Below are positions 45,216 through 56,996 of a stretch of DNA of 64,000 bases, one piece after another. Under the pieces are notes generated by a model. It searched no databases. It saw nothing but the letters and a program-made list of their open reading frames with translations, and was not told where the DNA came from. Origin of the DNA: Nannochloropsis oceanica (Eukaryota > Sar > Eustigmatophyceae > Eustigmatales > Monodopsidaceae); assembly GCA_004519485.1 (NCBI GenBank), contig CP038123.1, forward strand, positions 214,001 through 278,000, given 5' to 3'. Both the position numbers and the translations under genes were made by a program. Every line of letters begins with the position of its first letter. The first letter of the stretch is position 1.

Positions 45216-48200
45216 ATGAGTGCCCGCTCCCGCCGTCCCAGCACCTCGGCTAGGGGCCGCGGGGCAGGCCCACCCCAGACCGGCCTCGAAGAGCTGGTGC
45301 ATGGGCAGTTTTCCCACCTTCACCCTTACCGCGCCGGAGATCTGATCACCTACCCGCGTTGCATTTCCTCGGACCACCCGCAAGGCAGTGGTAATTGTGC
45401 CAAGAATCCACATTGTCTGTATGGGCTGGGGGAAAAAAAGGAGGGAATATGGCACACAAGTGGAAAGAATTCGTTGGTGCAGGCCTTGGGGGAGGACCCG
45501 GCCGCGCTGATGAGGGGATGGAAGGCTCATCCTTCCGCTGCAGCTAGCAAAGGCATGAAAAAAGGAGGAGGAAATGGTGGAGTAGGAAGGAAGGGGGGAA
45601 GTAAGAAAAAAGCGGGGACTGTGGCTGTGCCGACAACGACATCCGACGTGGCGAAAGGTGAAGGAGGAGGAGAAGGAGGGAAGAGGAAGAAGCGGGGACG
45701 GCCTTCGGGTGCGGGAGCGGCCGGAGTGAAGAAGAGAAGGAGTAGCAAGGGCACCGAAGATGACGAGGATGCGGACAGGAAAGAGGAGGACGGGGGTGGA
45801 GCAACGGCCATGGCGGTCGTTCCTTTCCTCCCTCCCCCTCCTTCCTCATCCGCAGCAACAGCAGCAGCAGCAGCAGCAACAGATTACCGCGCCACCCCCA
45901 CGGGCCTGACAAATCTAGGAGCCACCTGTTACTTGAATGTCCTCCTCCAAGCCATGTTCTTCAACAAGAGTTTTCGGAAGGCTGTTTACGAATTCCGCCC
46001 TCCGTCCTCCTCCTCCTCTTCCGCGGGAGGCAGCAAGGGGGAAAGGATGGTAGTGATCTTGCAGGAGCTACAGCGGGTGTTTGCACATATGCATTTGGGG
46101 ATGGCCCGGAACTACAATCCTCACGAGTTTGTGAGACTGCTGCATCTGGACAGGGGGGAGCAGCAGGATCCTCAGGAGTTCCATCGGCTTTTCATGAACA
46201 AGATTGAAGAGTGCTTCGGTGCCTTATCGCCGTCTTCTATAGGTACCACCTCCCTCGCTTCCTCGACCTCGGGGGAGGGAGGGTCAAGGGGATTGGCAGG
46301 AACGGTGAGGGGGCTGCACAGGGGGAGATTAAAGTATGTGACCACGTGTCAGTGCTGTCAGACAGCCTCAAGACGGAAGGAAAGCTTCGATGAACTTGAA
46401 TTGAGCCTGTCATCCCTCCCGCCCTCCTCCTCGTCCTGGACGATTGCTGGGTGTATAGCGCGGTACTTGGCGCCCGAGCGCTTGGAGGGGGAAAATCAAT
46501 ACATGTGCGGTCAATGCCATGATAAACGGGATGCTGAGCGAAGAATTGATTTGACGGAGCTCCCGCCGGTGTTGAACGTGCATCTTCTTCGATACGTGTA
46601 TGTGGGGGGGGAGAAGAAAAAGGTCAGGGAGCTGGTACAGCTGGACGACACCCTGGATATGGGTGCTATTGCTGCTGCTGCTGCTACTACTGCTGCTGCT
46701 GGTGGTGGGGCTGCAGAGGGAGGAGGGGGAGGCGAAGGAGAAGCCGAAGGTACGCATTATTTCTTTTTTTTCTGCACTAAATGTGCATGTTGCGATGCGT
46801 TTATGGGGGCGTTTGGGGGGGGAAGGCACTCGGTAGTTAAGGAGCTGGTGATTCTTTCTTGAAGTAATCATGCGTCAATATTCATAGTGTATCCGTTTTT
46901 GTCTAATTCTTACTCCTCTGTCATGTATTTATACATTTCATTACTTCGATGCATCTATTCATTCATTCATTTGTTTATCACTATGTATACACAGGGCTCT
47001 ACGACCTGATGGGCATCATGTATCACAAGGGCGGCTCGGCCTCTCACGGTCACTACACGGCCGAGTACCGCGACAGCTCCACCGGACGATGGTGGCATTT
47101 TGATGACACGGAAGTGAAGGAGGGAGGACGAGGAGGGGGAAGGGAAAGAGGGCAAGGGGGAGGACGAGGAGGAGAAGAAAAGAATGAAGTTAGGGGGAGG
47201 ATGTCTGTGGAGAAGAAGGGGGAGAGGGAGGGTAGGAATGAGGCGAGGGAGGATGTTATTCATTTGGTGTCAGAGGATGAGGGGGGAGATGACAGGGATA
47301 GAGAGAAGGTGGAGGAGGAGGAGGAGGGAAAGGAAGAGAGAGACGAGTACGATTATGATGACGGCAGGGAAGGGATGAAGGAGACCCTCATCAACAAGGC
47401 TAACGGTACAGCAGCAGCAGCGGCAGCAACAGCACGAGGAGGAGAAGTGGGAGGAAGGGGAGGGGGAGTTAGGAAAGCGGGATCTGCGGATGCATACTGT
47501 CTTATCTATGTGAGGAGAGGATGGGAGGGACCGGGGGAGGACGTGTTGGAGTCGTTGCTGCCCCAAGAAGTAGTTGCGGAGGTGGAGGAGGCGAATCAGA
47601 AACTGGTGAGAATGCGGGAGAGGTACCAAGAGAGGAAGACTAGAATGGAGGAGGAGATGAAGGCTCGGAGGAAGGTGTATGAGGAGTTGTTCTTGGAGGG
47701 CGGAAAGGAGGGCGGAAAGGAGGGCGGGAAGGAAGGGCCGGTGTCGTTGACGGGGGAAGAGGGGGAGGCCTTTCATTGGGTCCCAACGGTGTGGCTGAAA
47801 GGATGGGTGACGGGTGTGGGGCAGGAGGAGGAGGAGGGAGAGCGGGGGGAGGCTTGGAGGGAGGGAAGGAAGGAAGGAGGAGGGGAGAGGGAGATAATGC
47901 CGGTGGATATAAGTAGAGAAGTGGGGGAGGGGAAGGGAGGGAGAGAGGAGGGGGAAGGGGGGTTAGAGGAAGGAAGGAAGACAGAGAATGGAGTCGCTAA
48001 TTCCTCCAACTCCTCCTCCTCCCTCCTCAAGGCAAATCTCAAAGACGAGGAAGAGGAGGCCGACCCCTCCCTGCCTTTCTCATCCCCTCCCTCCCTCGTT
48101 CCCTTCCTATGTCCTCACTCCTTCCTCGATGCAGAAGAGGAAGAAGAAAGAGAGGGGAAAGGAGAAGAAAGAAGAGGAAGTGACCAACAACGACAGCTAG

Positions 48201-51200
48201 AAGAAGGAGGAGGAAGAGACAGAAGAGGAAGAGGAGCGAGGCAGGGGAGGGAGGGAGGGAGGGAGGGAAGGAGGGCCTGGATGCTCGACCCCCAGAAAGT
48301 TCCTCACTTGAAGGTGATCCGTCAGCCCGTCTATGACGCCATCCTCTCTTCACTCCCTCCCTCGTCCTCCATCCTTTCCTCCTCCTCCTTCCCTCCCACA
48401 CCCTTTATCTCTGGAGGGAGAGGAGAGGAAAATGGGGAGGGAGGGAGGGGGGAGGGGTACGAGTGCTGGAGGTGTGTGAGGGAGTATGGAAAGGCGCAAG
48501 AGGAGATGGTGAGCAAGGCGAGACTTATAGATCAAGCCTGGACGGCGTTAAGCTGGGGAGAGGGAGGGAAGCAGGGGGGGGGGGGGAGGGAGGGAGGGAG
48601 AATGGAGTGGAGTACCTTATGTCCAAGAAGTGGGAAAGTATGTTCAAGCGAGAGTGTGAGAGAGCGTTGAAAACTTTGAGTGGAGGAGGAGGAGTAGGGG
48701 GGGGAGGCGAAAGAAGGGGAAGAGGGAAGGGGGGAGGAGGAAGGGGGGAGGCGATGACGGCTGAGGAAGCGCTGCGGCCTCTCTTGTTCCCGGCCGGGAC
48801 AGGAGGGAAGGAAGGGAAGGAGGAGGAGAAGAATGGGAGGGAAGGGAGAGAGGAAGGGAAAGATGGAGGGAAAGATGGAGGGATGAGGGGAGAAAACAAG
48901 AAGGAGGAGGAACCGATTGATTTGGAGGGAGAGGACGAGGCGAAGAAAGAGTGGCAGCAGCAGCAGCAGCAGCAGGAGACGAGAAAGACAGGCGGAACGG
49001 ACGAAGAGCACGGAGGAAAGGAAGAAGGGAAGGAAGGGAAGGATATGGAGGTCACGTCTTCCTCCTCCTCCTCCTCCTCCACCACCACCTCCGTAATGGC
49101 TCCTCATCCCCCCCCCCCCTCCTCCTCCTCTTCCTCCTCCTTCAAAGACAAGGATCTCCTTGATCCCTTCATCAACGCCCGCCTTATCTGCCCCCACGGC
49201 GGCCTCCTCCCTCCCCCTTCCACCAAAAAGCACTACCGTCTCCTCCCTGCTTCCGCCTGGACCTTCTTCCATCGCCTCTTCCCTCGCGCCCTCCCCCTCC
49301 TCCATGGCACCCCCCCTTGCCCTACTTGCGTGGACGCCAAAATTTCTCTCACGGAGATTAATCTGGTGAAGAGGAAAGAGAGGGATGAGTGCTTGAATTG
49401 CAAGGAGCTTCGGGAACTTGCCCGACGCAGCACCGCCTTCCCTCCCTCCCTGAGGCGGGAAATCGAAGATTGGCCCCTCGGGAGAGGAGAAAGAGGAGGA
49501 GGGGAGGAGAGGGCGAGGGAGTATGTGTTTGTGGATCGGGCCTGGTTGGAGGGGTGGAGGGATTACGTGAGTGATTATTTGGTCAAAAAGAAGCCGCCGG
49601 CGCCGACAAACGAGAAGGGGTTGAGGTACGGGGGGAGGAAGGAAGGGAGGGAGGGAGGGAGGGAGAGAAGGAAGCATGACAGCGGTGTGTGTGTCTATGT
49701 ATCTGTGTGTGTGTGTGTGTGTGTGTGTGTGCTCGTTTCTTGTTTCACGATAGGCATCATCTCACGCGTCCTCCCTCCCTCCCTTCCTCTCTCTCTCTGT
49801 CCCTCCCTCCCTCCAGGTGTCCCCACGGCCTCACCTCCCTCCCTCTTTTCGTCATTGACCTCCTCAAGACAGGAGTGGTCGGGAAGATGGGGAAGGGCGA
49901 GGGGGATGAGGAGGCGGATCTGGTGACTTCCCAAGAGTGGGAGAAGCTGCTGGAAAGCTACCCTCCTGAGGAAAGAGCCGGGTGTAGGAAGGCCACGGCC
50001 ATCTTCAAGAAAAGGTGGATCGGAGGTGGGGAGGGGGAAGCAGGGAGGGAGGGAGGGCCAGGGACGGGGAGGGGGGAGAGTGGCTTCACGCTCGACGCCG
50101 AGTTCATTCCGGCGTCATGCCCGGAGTGTCAGATGCAGAAGGAAGAAGCAAGGGAACGTGCACGGGTCTCCTTCTCTTCCCAACCCCTCAAAATCGTCAT
50201 CCTCAAGGAGGATGAACCTCTCCCCAATGCTGTCCCTCCCTCCCTCTCCTTTTCCACGGGAACCGCAGTCACTGGTGAGGGGGGGAGGCGGAATGCGCCC
50301 AGGGCCACGAGGGGGAGGGGGGGAGGGAGGAAGGGATGTGACTTGCGGATAATTGAGGGAGTGAGTAGTGACGACTCAGTGGGTTGGTTGAAGTTACGGG
50401 TTTGGCAGGTTCTGACGCCAGAAGAGGCGGACGAGGGAGGGGTGAGCATTCGCTTGTTTTGGAAGGGGGAAGAAATGCGGGAAGGAGGGAGAACGCTGCA
50501 GCAGGAGGGGGTCACGATTGATGGAGTGGTGTACGTCAAGGTGGGGAGGGCGGAGGAGGGGGAAAATGTCCTGGATGATTTATCGGGGAATCTGACGGTG
50601 GGGGGTGGGGAGGAGAGAGGGAAGGGGGAGGTGTGGGAGGACCCGGCAGCGTTTGGGATCGTGGTGGATGAGGGAGAGGGGGGAGGGAAGGAAGGAGGGG
50701 GAGGGAATGGGAAGAAGGCTTATCGACGTGAACAGGGGTTTCGAGGGACCTTCCTTGCGTCGCTGAGTCCGCCGAGCTTGCCTTCTCTTTCTTTCTCCCT
50801 CCCTACAGCAAGAGGATTCCCAGCCTCTTCTACCTCGGTGTCGGGAATGGCAGTTCAGGAAAAGGAAGAGGAGGAGGAAGATGTAGAGGAAAAGGAAGAG
50901 GACTACGAGAAGGAGAGAAGGGAGCAGCAGATGCTCAAGGCGAAGGAGGATGGACGAGCGAGGGAGGTGCGGACAAAAAGAGAGAATGGGGTGGCGCCTA
51001 TGATGCAGGAGGACGAGGGGATAGGCGGCGAGGGAGAGGGGGAGGAGGAGGAGGAGGAGGAGGAGGAGGAGGAGGAGGAGGAGGAGGAGAAGGAGGAGGA
51101 GGAGGAAGCATCCTATAAATCGGATGACAGCGTGCAGAACGAGGACGATGAGCAAGAAAGCATAGGGGAAGAGATCGATTTGGACTCTCAAGGCACGCCA

Positions 51201-51569
51201 GCCTTGCAGCTGAACGTCACATTTGCTCTTCAGTCTGGCAAAGGCGATGGGGAGGGAGGGAGGCGGGGAGGGATTGAGGGCGAAGAGCAGGATGGAAGGG
51301 CGTCGCCGGACCGAGGAATGAAGAGACAAGGAGTAGATCAAACAGGCTTGCCGGATGAAATTGATTCGAGCGAGGAAAGGAAGGTGGTAGCAGCAGCGAC
51401 GAGTGCAGGAGCAGTAGCGGCAGCAGCAGCAATTTATGGGGGGGGACAAGAAAGAGGAGGAGGAAGAGGAGCGGCGATGCAGTCTCGTCACCTTACAGTT
51501 GCGCAGCGGCAAAAGACTCGGTCGTCGAGTATACGGAATGAGACTCAGATTGATTTGACTCTTGACTAA
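45216..51569 (+). CDS. USP48: USP48-type ubiquitin-specific protease with DUSP repeats and C-terminal ubiquitin-like domain
   Basis: Nuclear deubiquitinase of the USP48 (plant UBP26) group. Exons 45216-46749, 46995-49625 and 49817-51569 give roughly 1,970 residues. The catalytic Cys box is TNLGATCYLNVLLQAMFF (about residue 240), the Cys-x2-Cys zinc pairs are CQCC and CGQC, and the His box is GGSASHGHYTAEYRD with WWHFDD after it. The second half has DUSP-like repeats (VEYLMSKKWESMFKRECE; ARLICPHGGLL; CPHGLTSLPLFVIDLLKTG) and a ubiquitin-like segment (GWLKLRVWQVLTPEEA). It then runs into an acidic, Glu-rich tail. The frame switches once at the G-run 48577-48588: the sequence before it and the DUSP after it are in different frames, with no intron signal. 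Low-complexity Gly/Glu/Arg stretches from GGGA arrays break the middle of the protein. Confidence 0.9.
49699..49731. repeat. (GT)n microsatellite in USP48 intron 2
   Basis: About 15 GT dinucleotides between a GGGA-type arm at 49628-49672 and a CCCT-type arm at 49770-49815, i.e. in the loop position of the predicted fold. Confidence 0.9.
51040..51108 (+). repeat. (GAG)n coding microsatellite in USP48
   Basis: Encodes a run of about 20 glutamates near the C-terminus of the protease. Confidence 0.95.
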
Positions 51570-52367
51570 AGCGGGGTTTGGGAGGGAGGGATGGAGAGGA
51601 AAGTGGGAATAAGAATGGCGCGGGGCTCGAACTGTAGTAATAGAAACATGTCTAGACACTCAGCATGAGAACTTTAATACTTCGAAATTTAATAGGAAAT
51701 TAGTACATTACGTGAGAAATGACCATGACGAACATAGAGAGGTAGGTACTCAGAATGGACCTAAAGCACTTGAAGGCAATCCAACTTGTAACAAAATGAA
51801 GGTGAGACCTGACGAGCGTCTTTTAGACGCGTAGTCTTATTTGCCTATTTTTATCCTTTTCCATACATTTTACCCTGTATGTCTCTGCAGCTGCAGCACT
51901 TTCTTTTTCATTCAAACATTCGAAAACGTGCACGCCGTTAATTTGATTCAACGTAAAATTCTCTCAACGGCCTTTCTTGCTTCCGTCCGTCTGTCTCGTT
52001 TCGTTGCCTATTGATAAGAGGGACATATGCATCCCGGCACGCGATCTTTGCATCTTGCACGTATGCGAGTTGTCCCTGTTTTGTCATGGACGGGGTGGGG
52101 TGTTCAAGTGCTGCCTGAATGCGACGTATCCTCAAACATCCGAGGAACAAGCTACACCTTACAAAGTAAAGTAGACTATCCCTCTCATGGAAGAAGACGA
52201 GTAAAACGACAAGGCACACCATCAGCTTCTCTACAACTGTGCAAAATTATTCATCTCTCAAGCCCATTGACAACTAATTGACATGCAAATTATAAACTTC
52301 ACAGACGACAAGAAAAGCAAGGGTCCTCCCAAGATCAGCAAGCAAGCACTCGAGGAAGCACTCAACT
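51570..52367. other. Intergenic, USP48 3' side / LEA14-like promoter
   Basis: About 800 bp, AT-richer than neighbouring genes, no arrays. A plus-strand frame at 52283-52480 overlaps the LEA14-like first exon in another frame and is not supported. Confidence 0.55.
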
Positions 52368-53290
52368 ATGAGCAAAATCTGTGGTGTCAAACGACGTTGC
52401 CTCTTGTATGGCATTGGTGCGGCACTAGTGCCCGCCATTGTGATTGCATCTTTAGTAGGGGTCTATTACCCCAGGGGTGAGTGAGGGAGCGGAGGGAGAG
52501 GGAGAGAGAACTGGAGAGTCGTAGAGGGGCGACGGAAAGGGTTCATACATGTAAGGCTGCTGTCGCGGTCAATCAATCCTAGTATAGAGACAATTACAGG
52601 TATTTACAGAGTAAATCACATCTCGTTTATCATTGTTCTCCCCCTACCCCTCTCTTGCACCTAACCGCACAGCCCCCGAAATCACTGCGAACGAAACCAC
52701 CATTAACACCTTCAAGTTCAACGGAGTGGAATCTGTTAGCGTAGACGCTGACATAAACCTTGAAATCGTCAACAGCAACAAGCACTATCCCATTGCGTTT
52801 GATACTGTGGAGCTTGAATTCTACCTCCCCGCTAGTCCCGACAAGCCTCTTGGGTTTGGACAACTAGACGGGGGGGTGATACCAGCCGGGGCGACGACGA
52901 CAAGGAATTTACATACTGATTTCGAAGCATCATTGAATCTGCTTGGTTCGTATGCAGAGGAGTGAGAGGAAAAGGAAGAGAGAAATGGAAAAAAGGACGT
53001 GGTGCTGGTGGTGACAGTGAGAGACGGGCATCCACCCACATCATTCTCATCTTCCGTTCTTCTCCTCCCGTCCAACCAAATAAACAGGCAACAGCTTCAT
53101 GAGTGATATAAAGAAAGGATCCTCCGGACTTATTGTCAAAGGCAACGTGCTAGGATACTCCACCATTTTAAAAAGTGATTTCCGATTGTCCTCCGAGTTT
53201 GAATGCGACCTTAGTTATACATGGAATGATCGCACAACCCACAAGGACTGCCAAAGCACCAAAAAAGTGATTCTATTGAGGTCAAAGTAA
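52368..53290 (+). CDS. LEA14/WHy-like (LEA_2) single-pass membrane protein
   Basis: Three exons, 52368-52476, 52673-52945 and 53088-53290, join in phase to 194 residues. A short Cys/Arg-rich cytosolic start (MSKICGVKRRC) is followed by one transmembrane segment (LLYGIGAALVPAIVIASLVG). The extracytosolic beta-rich part begins NTFKFNGVESVSVDADINLE and contains NSNKHYPIAFDTVELEFYLP, with the beta pattern of LEA14/WHy domains. An Asn-, Ser- and Thr-rich end follows (LNLLGNSFMSDIKKGSSGLI). The second donor was chosen at 52946 (G|gttcgt) because the donor further on gives a stop codon. Plant relatives respond to stress, but the role here is inferred from fold only. Confidence 0.72.
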
Positions 53291-53997
53291 GATTCCTACG
53301 AGAGTCATTACACATGGAAGGAGAGAAAGGGATAGTCTCGTAATTTGATTAGAAATAGGTAAGAGAAGCTGTGTGTGTGTTATGGCAGTGAACGATGTGA
53401 CTCTCATGAAATGGATGACCACCCGTGACAAGAAATCAGTGCATGTTGGTCAACAAGGTAGTCAACAAAAAACTTAATATTTTCGCGAAAACCTAGCGAC
53501 AAAAAATAATTTATCGCATGTTGTCGTTTGTTCGTCCCTCGCACGTCTGTCTCCGCGGCTCGGCACGGTTGTCGTGTACGCGCGCACACGGCGACCGCCC
53601 GCCAAAGCGACAGATGGAAAATAAAATAGGTGTCTTTGATTTTACATAAAACGCTAAAAAATTCTTCCTGTGCTTTCCTCTTGCTCACATAGGCTTGGAT
53701 GTAGAAGCATACGTTCCCTCATCTTGATAGATGAGCGCGTTGACGCGAACTTGCGTCGCTTTTCTTGGCTGTCCTCAAACCAACTCATAACACGATCTCC
53801 GTCCATCAAGATGTATCATTATACAACTTGATACGCTTTTAATTTTGACACCACACCTTATATGCACATGCACCACCATACAGTCATGCAAAAGGCGCCT
53901 ACCGTACGTTACGTGGCCCATCGTCTGTTGCTTTATTTGTTCTGCCTCCGCGTCTGCGTCTCCTAATCCCGATCAGCCTCACCACCACAACCCCGTC
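53291..53997. other. Intergenic before the Cys-rich/EGF gene
   Basis: About 700 bp, no arrays. The frame of the downstream gene is open to 53845 but without an ATG. No other gene seen. Confidence 0.5.
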
Positions 53998-56031
53998 ATG
54001 ACACTATCACCATCCTCTACCTCGCGAAAAGTTAGACAATGGTCCCGGTCTCGAATGACGCTCTCCTATTTCTCCCTCCTGTCGGTGCTGTCTACCCTCG
54101 CTTGTGCCTACAGCCCTATGGATGGGAGCAGCCAAGTCTGTCGTGTGGTCCACCTCGACGAGACGAGTCTCCCCTTTCCTGCTACTGCTGCTGCTCCTGC
54201 TGCTGCAGAGGATCAACAATGGTCCATAGGCATTACAGGTACCTTGCCCGGCATTACCCTGTCGGATAATGTGGATCTCAACCCCTTGCTCGAAAACGGC
54301 AACAGCGACCCAGGTACAGGCCTTTCTCCTTTTGGTCCGCACGCCAGCATCCGTTTTGATGTTTGGATTCCTCCATCATCACACAATAGTAATAACCATG
54401 ATTACACTGGGCCGCTGTGTGTGCCTTCTTCCTTGACTTTGATCGCTGGGCCGGGCAGCTTGACCGTCCCTATTCCCTCCCCGCAACACGATCGGTGGAC
54501 AGCGGGGAAATGGCACTCAATCAACGCACCTATTAATACTTCGAGTGACGGAACATATCTGAAGAATGAAGAGCGGGCTACCTGGAATGCACTGACCCGC
54601 TTGGAGCTGAATTATCACTGCGTCGGTAATACCACGAAGACGAGTAGTAGCAGCAGCACCACCAACAGCATCAGCACAGGCAGCAGCAGCACCAACAACA
54701 GTCGCTGCAGCAGTATCAAAATTCAGCTCATCCGGGTGTGCAAGGGCTTATCCTTTTCCTCCTTCTGCACCGTCACCACCACCGCCATCTATAAAACGGA
54801 ATGCAGGGAATGCCGTTGCCAGACCTGCCACAAAGAGGACTGTAAGTGTCTCACCACCTACCCGGGCACCTGTCCTTTCGACAATTGTAGCGATTGTCCC
54901 TGTGCTCCCATCTGTCAGTGCTGCTACGAATCAAAATGTGACTACCCCTGTAATTGCGAAACGTGCTGCGAATCCCGTTCGTTTACATCGTGTACCAGAG
55001 CAATTACGTTTGAGGTGGCGTCGTTGGCGCCGGCGGGAGGAGTGGAGAGAGGAGGGGCACATGTTATTGTTACATCCACGAGCTCATTTGTGGCTACTGC
55101 TGAGATGGCTTGTCGGTTTGGTCCTGAAAGAAACAATGGGAGGGAGGGAGGGGTGATTGTGCCGGCGACGCTCTTATCGTCGAGGACGTTGGCGTGTGTT
55201 GCCCCTCCCTATAATGCAACGGTGATGACGGACATTAACGGCAGCAGCAGCAGCAGCAATAGCAGCAGCAGCAACAGAGGGAAGAGCGTAGTGGTAGAAG
55301 TAAGTCTGAACGGGCAGCAGTGGACACGCTCAGGACGCACCTTCCACTATTGTCCATCTTCCTCCTCATCTTCTTTGAGAAAAGGAGACGAGGAGGAGGA
55401 GGAGGAGATCGACGACGAAAGAGAGAACGAAGAGTGCCTCGCTGCCCATGATAGTTGTCTACCTGGATGGACGGGCAAAAACTGCACGTTGAAATGCCCC
55501 GGTAATGCGAATAACCCATGTAATGGAGAAGGATTCTGTCTGGCTGTTGGTACAGGAGAAGAAGGGATGGATGAAGAGGAGGCGTCGTGTGTATGTAAGC
55601 CTGGATTTGAGGGCGTGGCGTGCGATGTCGGGGTGATAGTGGCCAGTAGTACCACTGAAAGCAGCAACAACAGCACCAGCAGTACATCATTATCGAAGAC
55701 CGTCGCTTCTTCCTCTATCTCCTCGGAGCCAGGCAGCAGCAGCAGCACAGATTCTTCTGCCATGCGACAGGGGTTATTGCTGGGCATGGGGGCGTGCCTT
55801 CTCCTCCTAACCCTCGCTGCAGTCGCTGTGTACGTAAAGCGAGTAGAAGTTCTGGAATTTATCTTTTGGACGTTGGCAGCCTCGCGTTTTGAGCGGTTAC
55901 AGCATGGGCAGGAACAGGGTGATAGCCTAGGAGAGGTTGAGGAAGGACGGCAGTCGGTGGAGCTGACTGCGGCGTCGAGTTCACTGCAGCAGTTGGAGAA
56001 CGAGGAAGTAGGAGAAGTGACTGTTATGTGA
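53998..56031 (+). CDS. Type I membrane glycoprotein with Cys-rich, IPT/TIG-like and EGF-like domains
   Basis: Single-exon gene of about 677 residues that I cannot assign to a named family. ATG 53998 is the first in-frame Met; ATG 54055 would start directly with a signal peptide (MTLSYFSLLSVLSTLACA). The ectodomain carries many N-x-S/T sites. An N-terminal region of about 260 residues is followed by an unusual Cys-rich block: CRECRCQTCHKEDCKC, then CPFDNCSDCPCAPICQCC and CDYPCNCETCC. A beta-rich stretch that looks like an IPT/TIG domain comes next (ITFEVASLAPAGG to FHYCP). An EGF-like module follows (CLPGWTGKNCTLKC, CNGEGFCL, CVCKPGFEGVACD). A Ser-rich stalk leads to one TM helix (GLLLGMGACLLLLTLAAVAV) and a short acidic cytosolic tail. 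It looks like a cell-surface adhesion or recognition protein. Confidence 0.75.
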   Translation: MTLSPSSTSRKVRQWSRSRMTLSYFSLLSVLSTLACAYSPMDGSSQVCRVVHLDETSLPFPATAAAPAAAEDQQWSIGITGTLPGITLSDNVDLNPLLENGNSDPGTGLSPFGPHASIRFDVWIPPSSHNSNNHDYTGPLCVPSSLTLIAGPGSLTVPIPSPQHDRWTAGKWHSINAPINTSSDGTYLKNEERATWNALTRLELNYHCVGNTTKTSSSSSTTNSISTGSSSTNNSRCSSIKIQLIRVCKGLSFSSFCTVTTTAIYKTECRECRCQTCHKEDCKCLTTYPGTCPFDNCSDCPCAPICQCCYESKCDYPCNCETCCESRSFTSCTRAITFEVASLAPAGGVERGGAHVIVTSTSSFVATAEMACRFGPERNNGREGGVIVPATLLSSRTLACVAPPYNATVMTDINGSSSSSNSSSSNRGKSVVVEVSLNGQQWTRSGRTFHYCPSSSSSSLRKGDEEEEEEIDDERENEECLAAHDSCLPGWTGKNCTLKCPGNANNPCNGEGFCLAVGTGEEGMDEEEASCVCKPGFEGVACDVGVIVASSTTESSNNSTSSTSLSKTVASSSISSEPGSSSSTDSSAMRQGLLLGMGACLLLLTLAAVAVYVKRVEVLEFIFWTLAASRFERLQHGQEQGDSLGEVEEGRQSVELTAASSSLQQLENEEVGEVTVM

Positions 56032-56996
56032 TTTTGAAAGCGAAAATGAAAGAAACAAGAGCATGCGTCCGATGACCTGAGCGTGGTGTGTTTGACGCAG
56101 TAAGCATGGGAGGGGTATGGGAATAGGGATATCAGAAGTGAAAAACGATGTTACGATCTCAAAATCGCAAGCTTACCACAAATTGTGGCGTTGAGATGCG
56201 TCCCACGGCCCCGATTATTCATATTTCTTCATTTTCGCGCGCGCGACTGGGCGATCTAGGGAGACTTGGGGAGGTTGCGCTTGAACACCGCAGCCAAAGA
56301 CCCTTGGCATTGTTGTTCCATTGTATATACATACAACACTCACGTCTCCTTGTACATGACCACCACCTTACCACCGCCCTGCCCATATTTGATTCGTCCT
56401 GCATCTGCCCGTGCCATTCTGTGCTAGCGGAAGAGTTGCTCTTATTGTTGCCCAAATCCACCAACAGCAACTGCTGCTTGCTGCTTCCTGCTTGTCCTTT
56501 CCGCCTGTAATCCCTCCAACAAATGCTCACCCTCCTCCCAAAACCATGCTGAATCGCCTTTAGAGGGAGCTAGGTGTAAAGGACATTATGGAAGGGAACG
56601 CGGGGGCGTTGGTTGAGTGCAAAGGGTAATCAAGTCCTAAGCTCCACAGCCCGTCGTGTGGCTCTCGATCCACAGGATATTTTGGTTTGTTGCTCTTGGA
56701 ACCCAGCTGCTGCTTGCTTGCGGCAGACACAATTCTAACTGCTTTAAACAGAGCAGTAAGAAATGGCTGACAATTACACTTACGAAGACCATGGGTTTCA
56801 ATTTTGTTGGTTGGTCGGCGGAGCTTCTTTGACCGCATTCGACCCAGCCGGACTCCTGGATCTGGTACACCGATCGTGTCCATATGTGAGTACATACCTC
56901 TCCAAATCTCACGCATTCCCGCCCCTATACACTGGTATACAGGTAACCTAGCTCAAAGAAGGACTTATTTACCCCATACACGACACCAACGGAGGG
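56032..56996. other. Intergenic before the unknown plastid protein gene
   Basis: About 960 bp, balanced composition. Open frames on both strands at 56148-56530 lack recognisable features. No gene supported. Confidence 0.45.

Noticed and set aside
48532-49677. Minus-strand open frame of 381 codons
   Set aside because: Antisense to USP48 DUSP region; SLPP and Leu runs come from the reverse of GGGA and GGA arrays.
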